Shown here: positions 33,560 through 45,660 of the stretch, one piece after another | Position numbering within the stretch: position 1 is the first letter of the stretch | Layout of the letters: every line of letters starts with the position of its first letter | DNA from: Penium margaritaceum | Taxonomy: Eukaryota; Streptophyta; Zygnematophyceae; Desmidiales; Peniaceae | Reading direction: 5' to 3' | Assembly (NCBI GenBank): GCA_023375785.1 | Contig: SZWC01001554.1 | Coordinates: 20,073 to 84,072, forward strand | DNA: 64,000 bases | Notes under the pieces: generated by a model | What the model was told of the DNA's origin: nothing | Seen by the model: only the letters and a program-made list of their open reading frames with translations | Databases searched by the model: none | Made by a program: the position numbers and the translations under genes

Positions 33560-34860
33560 AGCCTGGAGCAAGGCCATTGTTTCGGCCCATGTATCGCCTC
33601 AGTCCTGCTGAGCGTGAAGAAGCCGAACGACAGATCAAGGAATACTTGGCCAAGGGATGGATTGAACCCAGCAGCTCTCCATTCGGAGCTCCTATCCTCT
33701 TTGTCAACAAGAAGGATGGAGGTTTGCACATGTGTGTTGACTACCGTGCGTTAAACAGCTTGACGGCAAAAAACCGTTATCCCTTGCCAAGGATCGAGGA
33801 TCTTTTTGACCAACTTCAAGGTGCAAAGGTCTTCTCTTCTCTTGATCTGGCTCACGGATATCACCGAATTCGGATCACTGAAGAAGACGTTCTCAAAACT
33901 GAGTTTCGTACACATTTGGGACATTATCAGTTCCGAGTGCTGAGCTTTGGTCTTACCAATGCCCCAGCGACATTTCAAGCCACAATGAATCACATTTTTC
34001 GTGACCAGTTGGGCAAAACCGTCTTGGTGTACCTTGATGATATCCTGGTGTTCTCAAAGAATCATGAGGAGCATGTACAACATCTGCATACCCTGCTCGA
34101 GATCCTCCGCAAGGAGAAGTTCTTTGCCAAGATGGAAAAGTGTGCTTTTGCACAACCCGAGCTGCAGTACTTGGGCTTCATCGTTGGCAGTGAAGGAATC
34201 CGAGTGGATCCTCGCAAAGTGCAAGCTGTTGTGAACTGGCCTCAGCCATCCAATGTGGGCGAAATACGAGCCTTCTTAGGCTTGGCGAATTACTTCCGTC
34301 GCTTTATGCAAGGCTACTCTTGCCTTGTAGCCCCACTCACAGCTCTCACACGTAAAGACGTGAAATGGTTATGGTCTGATAAGTGTGAGCATGCATTTTT
34401 GCGTGTCAATGAAATTCTAATATTTGCACCTGTGCTTGCACTCCCGAATCCCGAAAAACCATACGAGGTGCTCTGTGATGCATCTATCGTCGGGATAGGG
34501 GCTGTCCTTATGCAAGAAGGACGACCGGTCGCATATGAGAGTCGCAAACTCTCAGGCGCTGAGACTCGCTACACCACAGGTGACCAAGAGTTGCTTGCGG
34601 TAGTTCATGCCTTGAAGGTTTGGCGATGTTACCTTGAAGGTACCAAGGGTGGATTCACAGTGGTTACAGACCACAATCCCCTGGTATTCTTTTAGTCACA
34701 ACCCAACCTTTCTCGGCGACAAGCTCGTTGGAGCGAGCACTTGAGCAGATTCCACTTCCAGTGGGAATACCGACCCGGTCGTACGAATGTGGCAGACCCG
34801 TTGAGTCGCACTCCGGTCAACGCGGTTCTCACCACACTGCAAGCGAGATCCCTTCGCACA
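33560..34860 (+). pseudogene. Gypsy-1 reverse transcriptase and RNase H part
   Basis: It shows [35 protein letters not shown], the catalytic [10 protein letters not shown] (YLDD) and the [10 protein letters not shown] block. The RNase H start is VLCDASIVGIGAVL, followed by TTGDQELLAVVHAL and FQWEYRPGRTNVADPLSR. It is diagnostic of Ty3/Gypsy and broken. Confidence 0.93.
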
Positions 34861-34869
34861 AAAGACGTA

Positions 34870-35880
34870 CGGGAGCAGGATGTGTCCAAGCCTGATAACC
34901 CCCTACGCCAACCACCAAAACCGACGGCGCATTTCACGCCATTCTTGCAACGTATCCGCATGGGATACTTTGATGACCCATGATTTGACCAGGGTAACAT
35001 TGACCGATACGGCTTGGTGGAAGCCTCTGGTATCTACTAGAAGGGCAACTTGGTGGTTGTGCCCAACTCCGGAAAGCTGCGGGATGAGATCCTTTTTGAG
35101 TTCCATAACCCAGCAGCAGCTGGTCACCTTGGTGCAGCAAAAACCGGAAAGGCTCTCTCAGAGCATTATTGGTGGCCTGGATGGTCGTGCGACGTACGCA
35201 AATACATCCAAGCCTGTGACTTGTGCATCCGCAACAAGTCGAGCAACAAGGCACCAGCAGGACTGCTGAAGCCCCTCCCAGTGCCTAACTCCTCATGGGA
35301 AAAAGTGAGCATGGATTTCATCACTGGCTTACCCGAGACACCTCGTGGCCATGATGCTATCCTTGTGGTGGTCAAATCTTTGACCAAGATGGAGCATTTG
35401 ATGCCCACAACCACGCATGCCACTGCCGAGGAAACAGCACGCATATTTTGGGACACTGTTGTTCGACAGCATGGGCTGTCGTTATGCATCATCTCTGATC
35501 GAGACGTGCGGTTTTCAAGTAAATTCTGGCAAGCCCTTGGTGAGATCTTTGGCACCCGCCAAAAGATGTCCACTGCTTTTCATCCACAAACGGATGGACA
35601 GACTGAACGGATGAACCGAACTCTGGAGCAGATGCTCTTGATGTACGTGGATCATTCGATGGATGACTGGGATGAGTTTCTCAGTCCGGCAGAGTTTGCC
35701 TACAACAACTCTGTTCATGAATCCACGAAGCTGACACCGTTCTTTCTGAACTACGGCCGGCATCCGATGGTACCCGTCTCCTTGGTGAGGCGCGGGGCCG
35801 GTGGGAATCAGGTACCTTCCGCCTAGGCCTTTGCCGATCGCATGGACACTCTTCGTCGTGAAGCACGTGAATACCTCCAT
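34870..35880 (+). pseudogene. Gypsy-1 integrase part
   Basis: The HHCC zinc-binding domain (HLGAAKTGKALSEHYWW, then CDLCIRNK) is followed by the core with DFITGLPET, SDRDVRF and HPQTDGQTERMNRTLEQML. The part is broken. Confidence 0.92.
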
Positions 35881-35889
35881 GCATCAAAG

Positions 35890-36429
35890 TAGCGCCAAAA
35901 GGCCTATGCCGATGCTGGTCGCCGTGACGTCACATTTTCTATCGGCGACCAGGTGCTTTTGAGCACAAAGAACATGCGTCTCAAGACGCACGGAGCAAGA
36001 AAGATCCTCCCTAAGTGGGTTGGACCATTCAAGGTCACTCACAGGATTGGTGAGGTTGCCTACCGCCTTGCTCTTCCAAAGGTCATGAAGATACATGACG
36101 TGTTTCACGTCAGTCTTCTCGCACCTTATGCAGCATCAGGAACGGTTCAGCCACCGCCTGTAATGCTCGCAAGTGACGGTCAGTATGAGGTACATGGGCT
36201 CCTCCAACACCGCGAACGTACATGCGGTAAACGTGTTGTGAAGGAATACCTCGTGAGCTGGGCCAGTTGTGGACCTGAACACAATAGTTGGGAACCTGAG
36301 AGTCATGTCCCGGCCGCTATGATCAAGGACTATTGGCAAGACCAGGCTGCTCGCTTTCGCACTCGTGCCCCCGGGGGTACCATCCTGGCAAAAGCCCCAC
36401 GCAGGGAACCTTCACCTGTCATAGTATAG
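35890..36429 (+). pseudogene. Gypsy-1 integrase C-terminus and chromodomain
   Basis: The GPY-like region (LPKWVGPFKVTHRIGEVAYRL) and HDVFHVSLLAPY lead to a chromodomain (KRVVKEYLVSWASCGPEHN, then SWEPESHV). Chromodomains in this position direct integration toward marked heterochromatin in known chromoviruses. Here that is family knowledge, not shown. Confidence 0.88.
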
Positions 36430-36744
36430 ACAAGAGCACAACGGCGGCGATCTCGGACGCATGGGGACGCCCAGGCTGATGGTCGCGAGGACGCTCCTCG
36501 CAAGAGGGGGAGGAAGCGTTAGCCGTGAAAAAAAATTATGTGAACTTGGCTGATCTATGTACGATCTTGTCCTCGTGAACGATATCAATCTCAATCTTTT
36601 GAGTTTTCTCTCCCTGTGCAATGGCGCATGATTGAATGGATGCACCTATGAATGTTTGGTTGACCAACAAAGCACGTCTCCTTCCACCAACAACCATTCT
36701 AGACCCCCTTGAACCGAGGACGGTTCACAGTAGAGGGGGAGGAA
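36430..36744 (+). other. Gypsy-1 3' untranslated part and polypurine tract
   Basis: About 300 bp without a gene, ending in the polypurine tract AGAGGGGGAGGAA at 36732-36744, immediately before the LTR TG at 36745. Confidence 0.82.
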
Positions 36745-37420
36745 TGTAACAAACCTGGCAATATACTGCCACTTTGTTACGTTGCCTAGAGCGGCGCCTT
36801 AAATCCAAAAGGGCTGCCGCGTCTTTTGTCCAGAAAATCGGGGTCTGGACGACGAGGAGAATTCCTCGCCAACCAGCCCTGCAAACCGGAAGCTTCGAAG
36901 AAGCTTCCGATTCGCAAGAGGGCGACCGCATAGTGCCGCGCACTATCCGGCCGCGGCGAACGCAAGCCCATCGCGAATATTCGCGATGGGCTGCGCAGGT
37001 CCTGCGCAGTCGCATTGGGCATGACCCAATGCGACATCGCAAGGACCCCCACCCCATCGAGGGGCCCCTCACGAGGTCTCTCGCCATGGCGAGGGGGCTC
37101 GCGAGGGGTCACCGGCGGGCGTTCCGATAAGACCACCCCGCCGAGTGCCACCTCCACTCGGTGGCGTGGCAAACACGTTTTTATAAACGTGTTGGCCACG
37201 CCATCGGACGAGGGGCACCGACTGGTGGCAAAATACCCTCGCACGCACGAGGATATTTTGCAACCACCTCCCCATCTCTAATCACACCGGAAACTTAGGG
37301 TTTCCACGTGGACAACATAATATTGTTTAACGGGTTGACTCGACGAGAGAAATGTATCTAGTCGAACCGCGTCAACCCGCCGACAAAATGGACGGATAAA
37401 ATAATATCCTCCATCCTCCC
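36745..37420 (+). repeat. Gypsy-1 3' LTR, first segment
   Basis: It matches the first 675 bp of the 5' LTR, including the hairpin chain, then is cut at CTCCC by Gypsy-2. It resumes at 45458. Confidence 0.94.
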
Positions 37421-38105
37421 TGTAACGGGCTGGATCTCCAGCTCCTGCTCTGAAGTCGTCGTCGGAGTTCGCAGAATGGCGTTCTCAGTCCGCGTCAGGG
37501 GTTTACCCCCTTCGCAAGACTGAGGAGCAATCGTCATCAACAACCCAGAGCAGGGAGACTCGAATATTTTGAGTCTCCGGAGGCCCATTTCCGTTTTTAA
37601 CCAAACCGGGGGTTTTTACCTCGAACTCGTGTGTTCGCACGAGTTATTTCGTTTATTTTATGTCAAAGTTTGTCGCAAACGAACTTCGACTTACTTTTTT
37701 TCGTCCTGGCGCGAAATCATCGCGTGCGAGGCACGCTGGCGATTTCGCGCCAGCAGTTTTGACCTCACTCTCGCTCCCCCTATCCCTCGTCCTCTCTTGC
37801 TCATTTGCAAGGAGGGCGAGGGGGGACAAGGGCACGAGGCCACGAGGCCACGAGGCCTCGCCCTCGAGGCCCTCGTGGCCTCTCAGCCGCCGATCCGGCT
37901 GAGGCCGCGATCGGCGGCTGGCGGCTGGCCAGCGGTGGCCGGCCGGTCGCTTGGCCGGCCGCCGGCCGTCCAGCCGGCCGGCAGCGAGCTGGCCGACGGC
38001 CAGCGAATCGCTGGCCGCCAGCCAGCCCTCGCTGACGCGAGGGGTGGTGCGCAACCACCCCTCACATCAGCGAGGAGGGAGGGCCGAAACGGCCCTCCCG
38101 CTACA
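37421..38105 (-). repeat. Gypsy-2 3' LTR, hairpin-chain type
   Basis: 685 bp, TGTAACGGGCTGG...CCCGCTACA. It carries the same set of inverted repeats as 44753-45452, unrelated in sequence to those in the Gypsy-1 LTR. On the plus strand TTCCTCCCCAC (38106-38116) follows directly, which is the polypurine tract on the coding strand. Confidence 0.92.
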
Positions 38106-38212
38106 TTCCTCCCCACTTATTATGAACCGTCCCGGTTCAAGAACAACAAGTGGGATTGTCAATCAGTGATTCATCAACATTGTGAAAGAAAATTAATAAT
38201 TTCAATCACCAG

Positions 38213-38840
38213 CTAAACATGAACACGTGCATGGTACTTAGACCTAAGCTGCAGCTTGTAGGTCAGCACGGCTAGCGGCCTCCCCCCTTTAGGCTGGAGC
38301 GTCCGCGCGACAACCATGTTGGGCGTCCCCAACCTCCTATGGTCGCTGTCCATGAATGCTGTCCTGTGGGAATTTTGTTCACTTTTCCCGCGTTCAGGTG
38401 GTACCTCCTGCCACGCGTTGATCTGTGCGAGCTGCAAGCTCGCTCCGGTACTCGTTGACCACCCTTGTGGGCAACCGAGATTCGGGCTCCCATGAATTAT
38501 GTTCAGGTCCACAACCGGCCAATGGACGAGGTACTCCCTGACAACGCGCGACCGAAGAGTACGCTCTCGGCGCTGGAGTAGGCGAAGGACCTCGTATTGG
38601 CCGTCGGCAGCCAGGACTGCTGGCGGTGGCTGAACGGTTCCTTCTGCCGTGTATGGAGCCAGCAGGCTCACATGAAACACGTCATGTATCTTCATACTCG
38701 GCGGAAGTAGCAATCGGTATGCCACTGGCCCGATGCGTGTCACAATGGGAAACAGCCCAATCCACTTCGGTAGAATTTTTCTTGCCCCTGGTGACTTCAA
38801 CCGAAGGTTTTTAGTGCTAAGCAGCACTTCGTCACCGATG
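38213..38840 (-). pseudogene. Gypsy-2 integrase C-terminus and chromodomain
   Basis: It shows SFDIGDEVLLSTKNLRLK, ILPKWIGLFPIVTRIGP and KIHDVFHVSLLAPYTAEG. A chromodomain-like end begins RSRVVREYLVHWP. It is related to Gypsy-1 but clearly a different family. The part is broken. Confidence 0.82.
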
Positions 38841-39800
38841 TCAAACGACACCTCCCGGCGACCTTTGTCGGCGTATGCCTTTTTGTCGCTGCCGAGCTGC
38901 TTGAAGGTGACCCTTCGCCTCCTGTAACAAGGAGTCGATGCGCTCGGTAAAGGCTTGAGCGGAAGGAACCTGCCCTCCTGTACTCCCACTCTTCACCAAT
39001 GAAGAGGGTACCACTGGATGCCGACCACTGTTCAACACGAACGGTGTGAACTGTGTGGACTCGTTCACCGAGTTGTTCACCGCAAACTCTGCCGGTGCTA
39101 GGAATTCGTCCCAATCATGCATGGCAGGGTCCACGTACATGCGGAGCATCTGCTCCACAGTGCGATTCATGCGCTCTGTTTGTCCGTCAGTTTGAGGGTG
39201 AAATGTTGTCGACATTTGTGACTCACTGCCGAAGTACTCGTGCATCTTTTGCCATAACTTACTAGCAAATTTTCGATCTCGATCGGAGATAATGCGCAAC
39301 AGCAAGCCGTGGTATTTTACGACACCCTCAAAGAAGAGACGAGCGGTCTCCTCTGCGTTGACGTCAGTGGTTGTTGGAATGAAATGTGTCATCTTCGTCA
39401 AAAGATCCACAACCACTAGTATTGCATCGTGGCCACGGGCCGTGTCCGGAAGACAAGTAATGAAGTCCATGCTGGCGCACTCCCATGGAGTCCCAGGAAT
39501 GGGAAGTTGCTGGAGGAGTCCAGCAGGCTTCTTGTTACTAGCCTTATTCCGAAGACATGGGTCGCATGTCATGCAATACTTATGGACATCGACACTCCAC
39601 CCTGGCCACCAATAGTGGTCCGAGAGTGCCTGTCCGGTCTTCCGGGGTCCCACGTGACTTGCGACCGGCGGGTCGTGGAACTGCGAGATAACCTTTGCTC
39701 GAAGGTCTCCCGAATTTGGCACAGCAACTTGTTCTCCGTGCCAGAAGATTCCTGCGGCCTCCACCAAGCCGTACTTGTCCAGATTTCGAGATTCTTGAAA
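38841..39800 (-). pseudogene. Gypsy-2 integrase part
   Basis: The HHCC domain (HVGPRKTGQALSDHYWW, then CDPCLRNK) precedes core blocks DFITCLPDTARGHDAI, ISDRDRKFASKLW and HPQTDGQTERMNRTVEQML. Confidence 0.92.
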
Positions 39801-41430
39801 CCAAGAATCCACACAGTATCCCATCCGGATCCTGTTTACAAAACTGTTGTAATGTATAATCTCTCGTGGTGGTTGACGCAGAGGTGCAGGGGGATCCGGT
39901 GGTTGTACGGTTGCTGTTGCAACGGCCATAAAACACCCACTGATCTCGGTGGTTGCTTTTATTTCCACACGCTGTCGGCTTAGTGGATCGGCCACATTGA
40001 TGCGTCCTGGCCGATATTCCCATGTGAACGAGAATCGACTCAGGTATTCGCTCCAACGCGCCTGTCGTCTTGACAGGTTCGGTTGCGTTTGGAAAAACAC
40101 CAATGGATTATGGTCGGTCACGACCGTCACACCCCCTTCAGCACCCTCAAGGTAGCAACGCCACATCTNCGCGTTTCCGCGGGTATGAGCTTCCGGCTCT
40201 CATACGCAACTGGGTGACCGTTCTGCATGAGGACGGCTCCAAGTCCAACTACCGACGCATCACATCGAACCTCCCACGGTTGCGATGGATCCGGAAGAGC
40301 TAGGACGGACGCCGTGGAGAGAAGCTCTTTGACTTTGAGAAAAGAGTTCTCGCAATCAGATGTCCATTCCCAACGCACGTCTTTTCGTGTGAGCCTGGTT
40401 AGCAGTGCTACCAGGGTCGAATACCCTTGTATAAACCGTCGAAAGTAGTTTGCAAGGCCGAGGAAAGACCGAATCTGCCCAACATTTTCGGGGCGTGGCC
40501 AGTCCACAACGGCTTGGACTTTTCGTGGGTCGATGCGGATGTCGTCCTTGCCGACGATGTGTCCAAGGTATTCGAGCTCATCTTGTGCAAACTTGCACTT
40601 GCTCACTTTCGCATAGAACTTCTGTTCCCGAAGGATTGCAAGAACTTCGCGCAGATGTCCTATGTGCTCTTCCATTGATTTGGAGAAAACAAGGATATCA
40701 TCCAGGTAAACCAAGACAAACTGTCCGAGTTGCTTGGCGAATGTTCGGTTCATTTCTCCTTGAAAGGTTGCCGGGGCATTTGTAAGCCCAAAGCATAACA
40801 CTCGGAACTGATAGTGTCCCATGTGCGTTCGAAACACGGTTTTGGGCACATCATCTTCCGTGATGCGGATTTGATGGTACCCTTGAGACAAATCCAAGGA
40901 CGAAAATACTTTTGCGCCTTGGAGTTGGTCAAAAAGGTCCTCAATCCGCGGTCAGGGGAATCGATTTTTCACCGTCAGCTTGTTCAACGCCCGGTAATCT
41001 ACGCACATGCATAAACCACCATCCTTTTTGTTCACAAAAAGGATCGGCGCACCGTACGGCGAGCTACTTGGCTCGATCCATCCTTTTGCAAGGTACTCTT
41101 TGATTTTGCGTTCGGCCTCTCGCCTTTCTCCTAGACTAAGGCGATGCATGGGTCTGAACAGAGGAGTCGCCTCCGGTTGTAGCGGAATCGTGTGGCCCAT
41201 GTGTCTTTCTGGTGGAAGCCCAGCCGGTGGGTCTTGGAATACATCCGAGAACTCCGCCAATAGAGATCTGATCTCTTGTGGCGTGTCTTCCGTCACGTCG
41301 TCCTCCACTTTCTGCAGCTGAGCCAAGAAGTATCGACAACCCTGTCGAATACGTCTCTTGACCTGCATTGCAGACAAGCTGGCATGGACTTTCAGTCGGG
41401 TCGGTGATAATTCCGTACTCGGAATCAACG
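39801..41430 (-). pseudogene. Gypsy-2 reverse transcriptase and RNase H part
   Basis: It shows [47 protein letters not shown] (YLDD) and [15 protein letters not shown]. The RNase H part has [16 protein letters not shown] and FTWEYRPGRINVADPLSR. An N at 40169 marks an unresolved assembly point. The part is broken. Confidence 0.92.
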
Positions 41431-41449
41431 TAAAGCGGCGTTGTCCTTT

Positions 41450-42223
41450 TCAGAGGATCAAACGTTTTGATTCAAAGCACATTAAAGCCTTGTTTTCACG
41501 AAGCCAGGGATCGCCTAGCACCACGTCAAACGGGTCAAGAAGGTTGAGTACCTTCAACGTGACAATCTGTGTGTACCCTTGAATACAAATCTTCGCTTTA
41601 CAAGTACCGATCACGAGTACCGTATGGTTGTCACCGACAACAACTGCGCCATTCGATGGCTCGTACTTCAGGCCAACCTGACGGGTAAAGCCAAGGCTAA
41701 CAAAAGAGTCGTCCCCTCCAGTGTCAGCAAGTACGTTCACGGGAGCACCAGCTAGGTGTCCTTTGAACTGCATCGTCATGTTGCCTCCACTCTTCCGAGT
41801 GAACACACTCGACGACGGTAAGCCGAGTTTGTGATAAACACGGAATCTGTACGACGGGCGTCGCAACTCCCATGATGCACCCACTCGAGTCCACATCTTG
41901 TGGGCACGTGTGAATTCGACCAGCACCTTCCAGTCTTTAAATTTCACTGGGTCGAAATCGTCGACTAAAGGTACTGCGAATGTGATTGAACTCATTGCTT
42001 TGAGGGTGTTTGCTTCAATCACTGTGTTACACAACTCTTGCACAGTGGTTGGTGTCGCCACCACTAAGTAGGTTCGGTCATGCATCTCGACTGGTGTTGC
42101 AATATTTAGTGGGCAATGTCGATCAGCAAGTGCAGAATGAGGTTCAATGAGAGGGGAGAAAACAACAGATAAATTTGAACTCCTCAAAAACTCGAATTGT
42201 TTAACATCCTCGTCTGAAAACAT
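41450..42223 (-). pseudogene. Gypsy-2 protease part
   Basis: It shows the retropepsin-like block VNVLADTGGDDSFVS and the DVVLGDPWLRENKAL block. The upstream half (MFSDEDVKQFEFL) is a linker of unrecognised function between gag and protease, similar in kind to the Gypsy-1 region at 32510-32850. Confidence 0.83.
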
Positions 42224-42244
42224 GAACTCACACTCGTGATCCAG

Positions 42245-43897
42245 TTTTACCCCTGAGTGGTCCCCACTGACGTCACTCAGGGGTGGGGAAAACCCGCCCC
42301 ACGGCCATGTCCGTTACCACGGCCGGGCCCATTGCCGCGACCGCGACCCTGTCCACGGCCTTGTCCGCGGCCTCCTGCTGCACCATCCCCACGAGGTGCT
42401 GCTGCTGCAGCTAGCGCCGCGGCCTCTTGTCCACCACCAGCAGCCTCAGGGCACTGAGCCCTAAAGTGGCCCGGCTGCATGCAGTTGTGGCAGAGCCCTT
42501 CGCGGAAGGCTGCGTTGCGACGCTCACGCGCCGCCTGCAGCTCGTCATTCTCGCGGCTGCGCTTGTTGTTGGGACCCTTGTNNNNNNNNNNNNNNNNNNN
42601 NNNNNNNNNNNNNNNNNNNNNNNNNNNNNNNNNNNNNNNNNNNNNNNNNNNNNNNNNNNNNNNNNNNNNNNNNNNNNNNNNNNNNNNNNNNNNNNNNNNN
42701 NNNNNNNNNNNNNNNNACGTGCTCCATGCGGTTCAGCCAGTCGGTCAGCTTCACGCCCTTCCGGAAGATCTCCACACTGTGGAGGAAGGACGTGTTCATG
42801 ACCGACCCCGAAGTCGTCGAGGTAGGCAAGTCGTCGCTGCCACCGGCAGTGGCATCCGCAGCTGCGACACGCTGCACTTGCTGTTGCATCCGCACCTGGG
42901 TCACGCTCTGCAACGCCTTGTCGAGGTCGTTGCATCGGCGGCTTGCCTCATGGGCGGCCAGGCGCTGCAGCTGACGATCACGGTCAAGATCCGTGATGCT
43001 CTGCCCGACGTGGGCGAGCAGGTTAGCGAACGCGAACTTGAGCTCTGATGTCGTCAGAGCATCGGTGATAGCCTCCAGGGCCTCGCGTTGTCCGTGCACC
43101 CTTACCCACTGCAAGAGGGTACGGTTCGCGTACACTCCTCCAAGGAGTCCCACCTTTCGGAGGAGACTATCGTCGGCGACGACGCTCGAGTGGGCGCTGC
43201 CCTGCCCCATCGCGGCCACATCGTAGGAAGGGGGGTCCGCCCCCATTCCTCCGAGTGGGGCCGTGTCTCCACCGTCGGTGGTGATCTTCAGTCGGCCTGC
43301 CGCCTCAGCAGCAAACTCCGCAAGCCTACGACGACCATCGCGAATTGCCTTTGCGGCGTCGTCGTCCGGCTCGTTCTCGCGGGAACTTCTTGTGTGACTG
43401 CTTTCAGCGCCCTTGCTGCTCTCGGTCGTCTCGCTGCCGTCGGCAGCTTCAGGCGATGCGGCGGGTGCCTTTCCCTTCTCGAGCAATCGGCTCGAGTTCG
43501 CCGCACGACAATGGCGATGGTCGCGATCCTCATCGCCTTCGCCATCGTCGGCGTCCTGCTCTTCGTCGGGGTCTTCCTCCGGAAGATCCTCCTCCATCGC
43601 GTCGTCCGCCGCATGGGGATCGCCCATGTGTGCGTCGACGTGCTCGTCGAGCACCTTTGCGGCCTCCGCACGCTTCTCGGTGTCGCCGAGGTTGGCGTTG
43701 GTTGCCTTAGGCGGTACGGTTGCCTTCGGCAGCACGGTTGCCTTAGGCGACACAGTTGCCTTAGGCGGTACGGTTGCCTTTGGGTTGGCAACCGTGCTCG
43801 CGGCGGCGGCTCCCAAAACTTGGAGTCCGCCAAGAGCGTGTGGTGAGAACGTCACCACTTTGCCCTTGTTGGCTCTAGACGGTCCGGCACTTGCCAT
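42245..43897 (-). pseudogene. Gypsy-2 gag part
   Basis: It starts MASAGPSRANKGKVVTFSP at 43897. A tandem VPPKATV-type repeat (about 43705-43790) follows, then an acidic region and the capsid-like region, interrupted by the 135-N gap. A short knuckle-like CxxC...HCxxxG piece lies near 42480, with a Gly/Arg-rich end (GRGQGRGRG type) near 42290-42390. Confidence 0.78.
42582..42716. other. Assembly gap (135 N)
   Basis: A run of N inside the Gypsy-2 gag region. Its true size and content are unknown. Confidence 0.99.
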
Positions 43898-44752
43898 CCC
43901 GTCGCTCGTGCAACTAACACGTGAAGGTTGTTGTGAGGATCACCCCACAACGAGGAGGAATCGCCTCCTACGCCGTTGCTCTCACGATCGGTGAGGCAAT
44001 TTCAATTTATATTTATATTTTCCTAGGCCGCCACGTCGGCACAACGTCGTGGGTTTAGAAACTAGTCCTCCTAGGCCGTGACACACGGCACTTGGTAGCA
44101 ACTAGGATCTACGAAAACAGAAAATCAAAATACAAGGGAGTAACAAGGAGTGTGAGTACCGCTCACAAAACTAAAACAAAGAGCAAGAAGAGAAGCAAGT
44201 ACAAGGTCTAGGACAAGAAAAACTAATTTTCTTCTTGTCTTCTTGTCTTCTTGTCTTCCTTGGACTCCTCTTGAGTCTTCTTTGCGCGTCTTGCGCCCCT
44301 TGGCGGCGTCCTCCTTGAGCCGGCGGCGTTGGGGGAGCCGCCAAAAGTCCCCAAGTTGTCACCCTCCTTTTAGGGTGCTCTCAGGTCGTGAGAGCTCCTA
44401 AGGTTGGGGAGGGACGCTGTCCCAATCTTTTGGATGAAGGAGGTTTGAAGGAGCCTTGAAAATGAGGAGGATTTTGTGGTTTTAGAGGTGGGAACTCCCC
44501 AACCCGCCCCACAAAAATCCTCCTAGCCCCCTGGGAGTGTGGAGAGGCTGGAAGAAAGACTCTCCACCAAGTAGAGCTTTTTTCCAGCTCTCTAACGTAC
44601 TTTACGGCGATTCAATCCGTCAAGTGTTGATGACGTAGTCCCTTCTGGCGTTTCTGCTGCTGCTTGCAGCTGCCGGCGGCGTTTTATCTAGGTCGTAACC
44701 GCTGTTTCCGTCGAACCCTTGGTCGAGAGGGTCGTCTCGCTCTGAGAACCAC
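43898..44752 (-). other. Gypsy-2 leader and primer-binding site
   Basis: About 840 bp without a gene. A TCTTCTTGTCT-type tandem lies at 44228-44262. The probable primer-binding site reads TGGTTCTCAGAGC on the minus strand (44739-44751), one base from the LTR. Confidence 0.65.
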
Positions 44753-45452
44753 TGTAACGGGCTGGATCTCCAGCTCCTACTCTGAAGTCGTCGTCGGAGT
44801 TCGCAGAATGGCGTTCTCAGTCTGCGTTAGGGGTTTACCCCCTTCGCAAGACTGAGGAGCAATCGTCGTCAACGACCCAGAGCAGGGAGACTCGAATATT
44901 TCGAGTCTCCGGAGGCCCATTTCCGTTTTTAACCAAACCCCTGGTTTTGGGACCCAAACCGGGGGTTTTTACCTCGAACTCGTGTGTTCGCACGAGTTAT
45001 TTCGTTTATTTTATGTCGAAGTTCGTCGCAAACGAACTTCGACTTACGTTTTTGTCGTCCTGGCGCGAAATCGTCGCGTGCGAGGCACGCTGGCGATTTC
45101 GCGCCAGCAGTTTTGACCTCACTCTCGCTCCCCCTATCCCTCGTCCTCTCTTGCTCATTTGCAAGGAGGACGAGGGGGGACGAGGGCACGAGGCCACGAG
45201 GCCTCGCCCTCGAGGCCCTCGTGGCCTCTCAGCCGCCGATCCGGCTGAGGCCGCGATCGGCGGCTGGCGGCTGGCCGGCCGGTGGCCGGCCGGTCGCTTG
45301 GCCGGCCGCCGGCCGTCCAGCCGGCCGGCAGCGAGCTGGCCGACGGCCAGCGAATTGCTGGCCGCCGGCCAGCCCTCGCTGAAGCGAGGGGTGGTGCGCA
45401 ACCACCCCTCGCATCAGCGAGGAGGGAGGGCCGAACTGGCCCTCCCGCTACA
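44753..45452 (-). repeat. Gypsy-2 5' LTR, hairpin-chain type
   Basis: 700 bp. Inverted repeats: 44886-44910 (11-bp arms), 44977-44998 (8-bp), 45015-45043 (12-bp), 45061-45106 (13-bp outer plus 6-bp inner), 45233-45263 (9-bp), 45374-45422 (8 plus 12 bp) and 45424-45446 (9-bp). The part between 45260 and 45360 is a dense GGCC/CCGG palindromic stretch. It differs from the 3' LTR by about 20 substitutions plus two short indels. Confidence 0.92.
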
Positions 45453-45457
45453 CTCCC

Positions 45458-45660
45458 TCTTGGGTTGCCCTATGACGAGAATGGACTCCGCGCCCCGACC
45501 TTGGTCGGGGCATACTTGTGAGAGGAGTCATTCGTGAGAGACTTCACTTCACGGCGAAGTTAATCTCCACGACCAACCCACGCGATTGCCGTGAGCAATC
45601 GGGTTCAGAGGGCTCAATCACCCACAGAGGCTCGCACCCCGTTTCACCCGCCATGTTACA
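45458..45660 (+). repeat. Gypsy-1 3' LTR, second segment
   Basis: It continues the Gypsy-1 LTR from TCTTGGG to GTTACA. Together with 36745-37420 it gives 879 bp, against 880 bp for the 5' LTR. Confidence 0.93.

Larger units (their letters stand above)
37421..45452 (-). mobile_element. Gypsy-2: chromodomain Ty3/Gypsy LTR retrotransposon fossil, nested in the Gypsy-1 3' LTR
   Basis: About 8.0 kb on the minus strand. The target duplication is CTCCC at 37416-37420 and 45453-45457. The uninterrupted target is seen in the Gypsy-1 5' LTR near 29390-29405. Order from right to left: 5' LTR, primer-binding site, leader, gag, protease, reverse transcriptase, RNase H, integrase, chromodomain, polypurine tract and 3' LTR. 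LTR differences are about 3% by hand count plus two short indels. It is broken in about five places, and two assembly gaps (40169; 42582-42716) lie inside it. It is the last insertion of the nest. Confidence 0.95.
28721..45660 (+). mobile_element. Gypsy-1: chromodomain Ty3/Gypsy LTR retrotransposon fossil
   Basis: Plus strand, own length about 8.9 kb once Gypsy-2 (37421-45452) is set aside. Order: 5' LTR, primer-binding site, leader, gag with CCHC knuckle, protease, reverse transcriptase, RNase H, integrase, chromodomain, polypurine tract and 3' LTR. The target duplication is GTCCA at 28716-28720 and 45661-45665. LTRs differ at roughly 29 of 880 positions by hand count (~3%). It is broken in about eight places. 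It belongs to the chromovirus branch by its C-terminal chromodomain. Confidence 0.95.

Noticed and set aside
37653-38116. Arg/Ala/Pro-rich frames in the Gypsy-2 LTRs (also 45006-45414)
   Set aside because: Produced by GC-rich palindromes of the LTR. LTRs of this family have no known gene here.
42411-43846. Several long plus-strand frames opposite Gypsy-2 gag
   Set aside because: They are antisense shadows of the GC-rich gag sequence and include the N gap.
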